From contig JAGEMR010000134.1 in assembly GCA_021030915.1 (NCBI GenBank), forward strand, positions 1-64,000: a stretch of 64,000 bases of DNA, read 5' to 3'. The DNA comes from Astrothelium macrocarpum (taxonomy: Eukaryota > Ascomycota > Dothideomycetes > Trypetheliales > Trypetheliaceae). The notes beneath the pieces were generated by a model. That model did not search any database. It worked only from the letters and a program-made list of their open reading frames with translations, and was not told the DNA's origin. Below are positions 57,599 through 64,000 of the stretch, one piece after another (within the stretch, counting starts at the first letter, position 1; each line of letters begins with the position of its first letter). Both the position numbers and the translations under genes were made by a program.

Positions 57599-58689
57599 TC
57601 AAGCAACATCGTAGAGCTCAACTTCGATTTCTGCGCTCTGCCTCTTCGTCTGAATGGTTCGATATGTGGTAGGTTCGCTCAAGTCTTGACTCTTAGATGT
57701 CTTCCTTGGCAGTGAGAAGGTGAGCACCGATGATAATGGACTCTCGCAGAAGACATAAATAACGAGCGGTCGAAACGTCAGAAGGCAGGCAGCGATCAGG
57801 TAGGCCCCGGCTTCGGCAATAGACCAGGAGCAGAGAATGACTGCCACCCAAGTGGGATCAGTGTAAGACTCGGTGAAAGCCACGAACCGGACCACAGATA
57901 CAGCCATACCACTAAAAATTGTTAGCGAAACTTTTATTTAGATGATTCTCAAAACCTACAAGCTCCCGGTGAGAAAAGTAGCTAGTACACCGACCTTTAT
58001 TCCAAAAGATAAGTGCAGATGCCAGACAACTGGCAGTGGAAGTATAAACATAGCGACGTCTGTGACGATGTTGGGGAAGCTGGCCCAGAAAAAGTGCTTT
58101 CGGATATCATTGCACCTGCCTTGGGCAGTGGGATCAATTTTGCTCTCCCACAAGTAAGCTATTGGAGAGCATTGCCAGATAATTAAAGGAATGTTGATAG
58201 TCATATTCAGAGTAATGATAATTCCGATGACATAACAAGCGCAGCGGGAGAGTTTGTCCACAAATATGTGAAGATAGATATCCAGTATAGCAAGCTTCGG
58301 GAATGTGGTAGCTGCCATGTAAAATGATGCAAGCGCGATGTAGATAATTTTGAAGAAAGCTGGCAATGGCGATGGCTGCATTTGCGTTACCACTTCGATA
58401 TGGAGCCCAGCAGAGCCTTTCTCGACCGCAACTATGTTATCGTATTAGAAAATGGAGACATAGTACTCGTGAATGCAAGCTTCTCACAAATTCCAAGGAT
58501 GCAAACGGCAAGACTACTGAGATACGCAAGGAAAACGAAAAGGTCTTGCCACATCCATGAATAATCTTGGATAGTCCGAGCCCATACGCGGAGTAAAACG
58601 AAGATAGTCAGGGCTGCTATGAATGCAATGGCTGTGTGAGTGAGGCGATGACCGATATCCTCTTGTACATAGCTAGGGTGAGACGACAT
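57599..58689 (-). CDS. Fungal rhodopsin-domain integral membrane protein (PTH11-like)
   Basis: Three exons on the minus strand, 58689-58467, 58431-57960 and 57911-57599, with introns of 35 and 48 nt; phases agree, 335 aa. About seven membrane segments: IAFIAALTIFVLLRVWAR, DLFVFLAYLSSLAVCILGI, the IIYIALASFYMAATTFPKLAILDIYLHIF region, YVIGIIITLNMTINIPLII, WASFPNIVTDVAMFILPLPVVW (typical of this family), GVLATFLTGSFGMAVSVVRFVAF and IAEAGAYLIAACLLTFRPL. The family of putative receptors or channels at the plasma membrane has no proven ligand in most cases, and members are frequent next to secondary-metabolite genes. The 35-nt first intron is unusually short but is needed to avoid a stop and has a CTAAT branch point. 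Confidence 0.85.
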
Positions 58690-60525
58690 GTCAGTAGACT
58701 AGGAGGCTATGTTCTTGTGAACGAATTGCTCGCACGAGTTGAGAAAGACCACGTTGTAGTAGTTAGATGAGTATCACCAAGTATCGACCTTCAAGGACAG
58801 ATAAAAGAACGAGCGAATGGCCGATTCTTCAAGAAACTATCTCGACCAAGAACAGAGCGCTCACCTGGCTACATCTGGCATTGACTTGCTTTATGAGGCT
58901 GCGCTTAGCTTCTCATGCTGCAGACGGCCTATGCATCGAGGCTACCAGTCCTGCAAGACTCCGCCAATAGAAACTAGCAGTCTAGGTAGCCGCAATAGCG
59001 TTGACTTCAATGTGCGCACGGCCTGCTTTTGGCATTCGAAGTGGGCTGCAGCTTCGAGAACTTCGCTGCTTGATCATTGTGAAAGTCTCAAACGGTCTCT
59101 ACGCAAGCTAGGATCCAGGAGGGACCAGGATCCTATTTAATTGCAGATGAAGAGGATAGGTCAGCGATTTCCGACAAGCACGGAGCAAGAGACTCAGATT
59201 CGTAGAGATTTGAGGAGTAGGCTAGGCAATCTCATACATGATACTTGGGCCTCGATTTTCCAAGTCTATCGTCAGTCTGGTCTTAGTCAATTTCTGGCGC
59301 ACCCTTTGATCACAGGCAATCCCGTGCGACAGCGAATGAAAAGCTGTGGCACCTACATGTAGTCTATCCGATCAGGAGTGTGTCTTCTTCCCCGCAATTT
59401 AACTTACATGCCGGGCGTACTGCCCATGCACCTTCACAAACTTTGCAAGCCTGAAGCTGTTGGTGACATCGACGAACGCTATCGATTAGCAGCCAACAAT
59501 TCTGTGGATGTTAGGCTGAAACGCCGGACGATCGTGATATGCAGTCCGTTGAAGAATGTATCAACTCCAAGAACCTTTTGAAGGCTCCGACTTGTAACAA
59601 ATATATATTCATAGTGTAGAGAGGAGCTAACCTGCAGTCTGACACGCCGCGTTATGCAGTACACACTCTTGTGATATTACAGAATGGGAGAAATCCATTA
59701 ATGGTCATCCGAATCTTTACGTCGCAGGAATACCTAAGCTGATCTCAAAAGCAGCTGAGGTACAACATATCGAGGAGCTAACAACGCCGCTTTGCAACCT
59801 GCATATGCTCAGTTCCTCGGCATCGCTATTTTCTGAGGGCTCCGATGGATCCGTCGAGAAATTGTATTCGAGTTGTACAAGCACGAGAGAGCAGTTCGCC
59901 CTGCAAACGCATAGCTGTAGAGTGTGTTGAAAGTAGCTAAGTGTAAGCTTTGGACGAGAAAGATAAGATAGGAGAGTTACACTAAGCTACAATAGGCAAC
60001 ACCCTCGATGGGAGCCACAGCTCCCCCGACCACTGAAAGTGGAAAAGGAAATGAGTTTACCTGGTCGGTATCGATGACTCTACTTGTTATCACGTTCAAA
60101 AAGATAGACTTACAATATGCTTTGTCGTGGACTGATATTGGCAACATATCCCAAGTGAAAAGTCCGTGAGTTCTTGGCGTGATGCAAACTTTTTGACCTC
60201 AGGGTTCGTGAAGAAAAAAAAAGAAAAGAAAAGAAAAGCAAAGAGGAAAAGTTCAGAGATAAGGAGCTATCAAAATTTCGACTGAACAATGTGGCTATGG
60301 TAACATTCTGAAGTGTCCGGGTGAAGATTTTGCATTTCAAAATAGCTTGAAGGATAACCTGAAGAGGAGTAGATATGATACAGCTAAGGTAGTCCAGGAA
60401 AGTAGCTAATTGTGTCCAATCGTTGATTACAGATTATCAATTATTTATTGTCCTATCCTGGATGACTGAGCCCAACTATTCAATCAAGTTTTTGTACACA
60501 CCATCTCCTTCATCCCATACTGCAT
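58690..60525. other. Intergenic, no gene seen
   Basis: About 1.8 kb with only short frames. A purine tract (AAGAAA units) lies at about 60215-60240. Confidence 0.45.
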
Positions 60526-62840
60526 TTACCAGGCCTCCCACTTCTGCCCTCCAATTGCCACCAAACGATTAAAGAGCTCGTCCCTTAGGGGCAACGCAGT
60601 CAAACCCCACTTCTGGTCTCTCCGATCCACAATCTCTAAACCATCTGCAACTTCTCTGTCCAAAGCCCAACCGATGACCAACTTGGCCTTCCAGCCAAAC
60701 CCGCCTACCTTTTTCAGTTCCTTAATGTCAGCCACGGGTACACTCCACACGGGATGGAGATCCTCGCGATCTTGCGTTCCAATCTTCTCGACACTGTGAT
60801 CAACAGTGAAAGAAATGCAAGGAATGGTGGCGCGTGTCGAAATGTACGCCCAGCCCTTCTTGCCCTTGAAGCGGCATTTAAAGTCGATGGGACCGGAGAT
60901 GGGGTTCTCTTTTGGGTTTGGAATTACTCCGAGACGATTCTTTGCAGGCTGCGAGCCTGTTGCGGCCCTTACCTTGTCCGCACCCAGTGCGGTCTGTACA
61001 GATGCTTTCGTCGTGCCTTTGAAGAAGCCCAGGATTTTGCTTCCGTGCTTGCCATGTCCGATATCCTTAGATTGGTCGATATCCATGCCACCCGTTTCAT
61101 GAGCGACATTTGGATCGGGCTCGATAGCTTGCTGGATTTCTTCTGATGATGCACCCATTACTTCCAACTGCTCATCATCAACGTGCGCAGGCTCATCTGA
61201 CGGTGCCTCTGTCGATCGTGGGGGCGGGGGGAGGGGTGATTTGTTTGCCTCCCCAACACGGAGAAGGGTGAGAGTCAGTTGTGCGTTTGTTGGCACACCC
61301 TTCAAGACGGTGCTTCGAGCTATCAGCAACGGTAGGTCAAATGCATGCGAGGGTTCATACTTCCGTAATTCGAGTAGCTTTTGCCAATTGGGAAACGTCT
61401 GATTCAACCAACTGAGGCCTCGCGAAATGACAGGATCACCAAAAAAGCCGAACCCCACACCGAACATCACACCTTTTACAAACATGTAGGAAGTCACGAC
61501 AAGTGAGATTGCAAGCGCTGGAACTAGTATCACTGCGAATCTCAGACGTGCGGTGTCCCGTGGAAAAGGGGGGGTTGGGGAGAGAGCGCTGTAGGAGCTG
61601 TTAGATATATTTACCACAAGATTTGCAACGATTCAACAAAACGTTGCTCACTTAGCGAATCTTTCCCAAGTGTCAGAGACATCTGCAAGGCCGTGCATGG
61701 CCGGCCTCATCTTCGTCCATATTGCTGTTTCCATTGGAACTTTGGTCTTGTCATGTTTCGCAGTTGGGGTTTTTCCGCCAGCCTTTTCCCGAGCATTTGT
61801 AGCTGAAATTGCGACGCTCGTTGGATCTGGGACGGAGTCCTGGACCGGCGATTGGTCATCAGGTTTTGGATCATTCTGGGGATGTTTTCCAGCTGCGCTA
61901 GACAATGCTACTGCTGCTATGCTGTTGACCAAGTTGGAAGCTTCTTGTTCGACTGCTTCGCCCTTGTGGTTCTCAGGGGCACCCGTGGCACTATCATGGC
62001 TACCCAGAACGCCCGCTTTGGGCTTCTGTACACCACCAGACTTGGCGTCAACAAGTGCCAGAGGCACCTGAGGAAAGCAAATTTCTCTTGATGGCGGATA
62101 GAGAATCAGGGTCAAGACAAATATCAAGAAGGTGGGAGTCAAAAGATCAAGCAACCACGCGAGGAAGTATACCTATGGGAAAAAATTGAGACATCCTTCG
62201 TGTCGAGAGACATAGGGGCAAAACGTACTGCGCAGAACCATGTCGTGCGGCGCGTCTCTCTCCAGGAACGAAGGCGAACAATATGCTTGGCGAAAGCCAT
62301 GGCTCCAATACCCTATGAGCATCAGGTAATATCCAAATACCTGGATGGACAAAGTATACGTACAACAGTCATGTACAATCTCTCAATGTTGCTCCGCAGT
62401 TTATCTGGTGAGAACTCCTCATCATCTGCAATCTGAAGATCCAGATTGCCTGGTACAGAATACGGATACTCTTTCACATGATACATTTGCTATATAGAAA
62501 TCAGTATTATTTTATTTTTCAGTTTCTTTTATCGAGCAGAAGTCCAGACCTTGTTGAATCTCCGGACCAAAATCCATAACTCGTCGTTAGGCAATCTAGC
62601 CACCAGAGGCTCGGGAACATCATGTTTTGCTGCTTGCCAGCCGAGATCAAGTACCTCCTTCTCATGATCCTGTTGCGCGGCTCCTTTTTCTTCGTGATCC
62701 GCCGTTGCAAGCGCATGGCTAATAGTAGATTTATCTGCTAGGCTGGGTGCAATGTCTTCTTTGTTCGGATCCGTGACCGGGTCCAGAGTGCCAGGCACAG
62801 GTAAGATGTCAGCCAGAGTTGGCTGTGTTTCACTGGCCAT
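60526..62840 (-). CDS. DUF3292-family membrane protein
   Basis: Five exons on the minus strand: 62840-62550, 62489-62360, 62312-62230, 62172-61652 and 61588-60526, with introns of 60, 47, 57 and 63 nt; phases agree, 695 aa. N-terminal hydrophilic part (MASETQPTLADILPVPG), conserved VRRFNK joined to QMYHVKEYPY, then RLRSWRETRRTTWFCA joined to VYFLAWLLDLLTPTFLIFVL with two membrane segments and YPPSREICFP. A low-complexity linker and a second pair of membrane segments (FAVILVPALAISLVVTSYMFV) follow. The C-terminal domain (GWAYISTRATIPCISF, GLTALPLRDELFNRLVAI) resembles a PH-like lipid-binding fold. These features match the fungal DUF3292 family, whose function is unknown. The donor of intron 2 is GTATAC; the nearby GTACGT would put exon 3 out of frame. 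Confidence 0.82.
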
Positions 62841-64000
62841 TACGCTGCAAAATCGGATACCGGTAATGCTAAGTCTTTCATTGATCGCCACCAGGATGAT
62901 GTTAAGGTTCTGAGGGGATCGCCGGAAGGGGTCTCCGGATACGTGCGTCCAATGACGTCACCCCATGTAAAAGGGGCAACTCCCGTCGTCTGCTCAGTCC
63001 CTGTGAACCACACGAGATATATTTAGCCAAACACATGCCAAAAAATCTCAACATGATCTTGAGCAATTCGGAATTTCAAGCGACTCGTCGACTAAGGCTC
63101 CTGTGGGGTTTTATCGCTGAGTATCGTCGACGGCCCCTCCAGTACATACGGCTAATCCCCATGTATTTCTTACCACCCGCGACATCAGTGCAATCACTAC
63201 GGGACCATCCGCATTCACAAGCTAGCATGACAACAAATCGGGAAAGACTCAGAAAAGAAGTGGAAAGGGGCAAATGTCGGTTAGGTTAAGAACTACGCGT
63301 CGCTCTTGTCATCGATTCGTTGCCAATGTACCTTAGATCGGCCAGGCACTATTTCCGATCATTCACGGCTTCCTAGTTCTTTTGTCTGCGTAGTATTGGT
63401 CGCTGGGAAAAACACCCAGTAGCATGGTCCTCTTAATTACCAAGTTCCTTCTGCGATGTGGGAAGTATCGAACCAGATTTGCTTTTGCAATCAATATCAA
63501 AGTGGAGAAAACAATGATGTCTGGTTGACGACCACACTTGCTCACGCAGCGTTTCCTTTACAGGGAATAGAAAAATTATGCACAAACTTTACTGGCCTTC
63601 GCTGGTCTATTAATTGCATGGGCATGACACATAGCCAGGACATTTTATTTGACGGCGAGGGAACTTTTGGGCATTGTGATTTAGACGGAGACCGAGAATC
63701 GTCTGATCCACGTTATCTGTGGCTTCCTCAACTTGACGGGCTCTTCCTGCATATTTGATGGCAGAATCAGCCGACTTCCAATTGAGCAGCGCTTGTCCAG
63801 GTACTGTAGCCTCGTTTTACCAATCATAACGTCAGGCATTCCTACCTCGTTTCGTAACGCAAGTACTAGTCCTCATTGAAGCACCGCAGCTCGCTGCTTT
63901 CCATGGAAAGCCAATGCACCTTTACCAAAACCCGTTTAGTCCTTTCAACATTTATGGTAGAAGCCACCGAGACACTGCTGTTTAGATGATCAGCCTCAGT
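62841..64000. other. Right end of window, no clear gene
   Basis: Upstream region of the DUF3292 gene, then about 1 kb with only short frames (for example 63456-63758 plus) and no recognised family. A gene continuing beyond the window cannot be excluded. Confidence 0.4.

Overview
The window is a piece of a filamentous ascomycete (Pezizomycotina) nuclear genome. Most genes carry introns of about 45-90 nt with GTRNGT donors and CTRAC/CTAAY branch points, and the families are typically fungal: UstYa, Ppo/linoleate diol synthase, Clr5, HET, VNX1-type antiporter, rhodopsin-domain membrane protein, PigL_N/ULD proteins. AT-rich degraded blocks and C-to-T-like nonsense mutations suggest repeat-induced point mutation (RIP). 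A class such as Dothideomycetes is a guess only.

Layout. 1-1010 is an AT-rich degraded block ending at a sharp border. 1.6-15.2 kb is a conserved, well-preserved stretch: metallo-beta-lactamase (lactonase-like), Old Yellow Enzyme family oxidoreductase, a small Ser/Asn-rich protein, a Clr5-domain protein, a five-exon vacuolar VNX1-type cation/H+ antiporter and, divergent from it, the proteasome ATPase Rpt6. 15.4-20.3 kb holds two damaged genes, an F-box protein with an in-frame TGA plus a frameshift and a HET-domain pseudogene. 22.2-27.0 kb holds a GrpB-family protein, a YDR514C/Gfd2-like exonuclease-fold protein and a DUF2235 hydrolase. 29.1-32.9 kb is an intact six-exon Ppo-type fatty acid dioxygenase/P450 fusion (oxylipin synthesis). 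33.9-38.1 kb holds a PigL_N plus ubiquitin-like-domain protein and an NB-ARC (NLR) pseudogene, so incompatibility or immunity-type genes are over-represented.

The most interesting region is 38.4-42.6 kb. Two divergent UstYa-type (DUF3328) oxidase genes lie beside a small secreted-peptide gene. That peptide has a signal peptide followed by four 45-bp tandem units, each ending in the same tyrosine-containing core and a dibasic Arg-Arg (Kex2-like) site. This is the architecture of a fungal RiPP of the ustiloxin/asperipin (dikaritin) type, with a GLYY-type core I do not recognise. Downstream are a CCCH zinc-finger gene, a UbiA-type membrane prenyltransferase/terpene-cyclase-like gene, a RIP-degraded pogo/Fot1 transposon with perfect 43-bp inverted repeats and TA target duplication, a hotdog thioesterase, a cytochrome P450, an ACC-synthase-like aminotransferase carrying one in-frame TAG, and a rhodopsin-domain membrane protein. 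Some of these may belong to the same metabolic locus, but that is inference. The right end holds an intact DUF3292 membrane protein and about 1.2 kb without a recognisable gene.

Gene models were assembled by eye from reading frames, splice consensus and family motifs; exon phases were checked for every multi-exon model listed. No database search was run.
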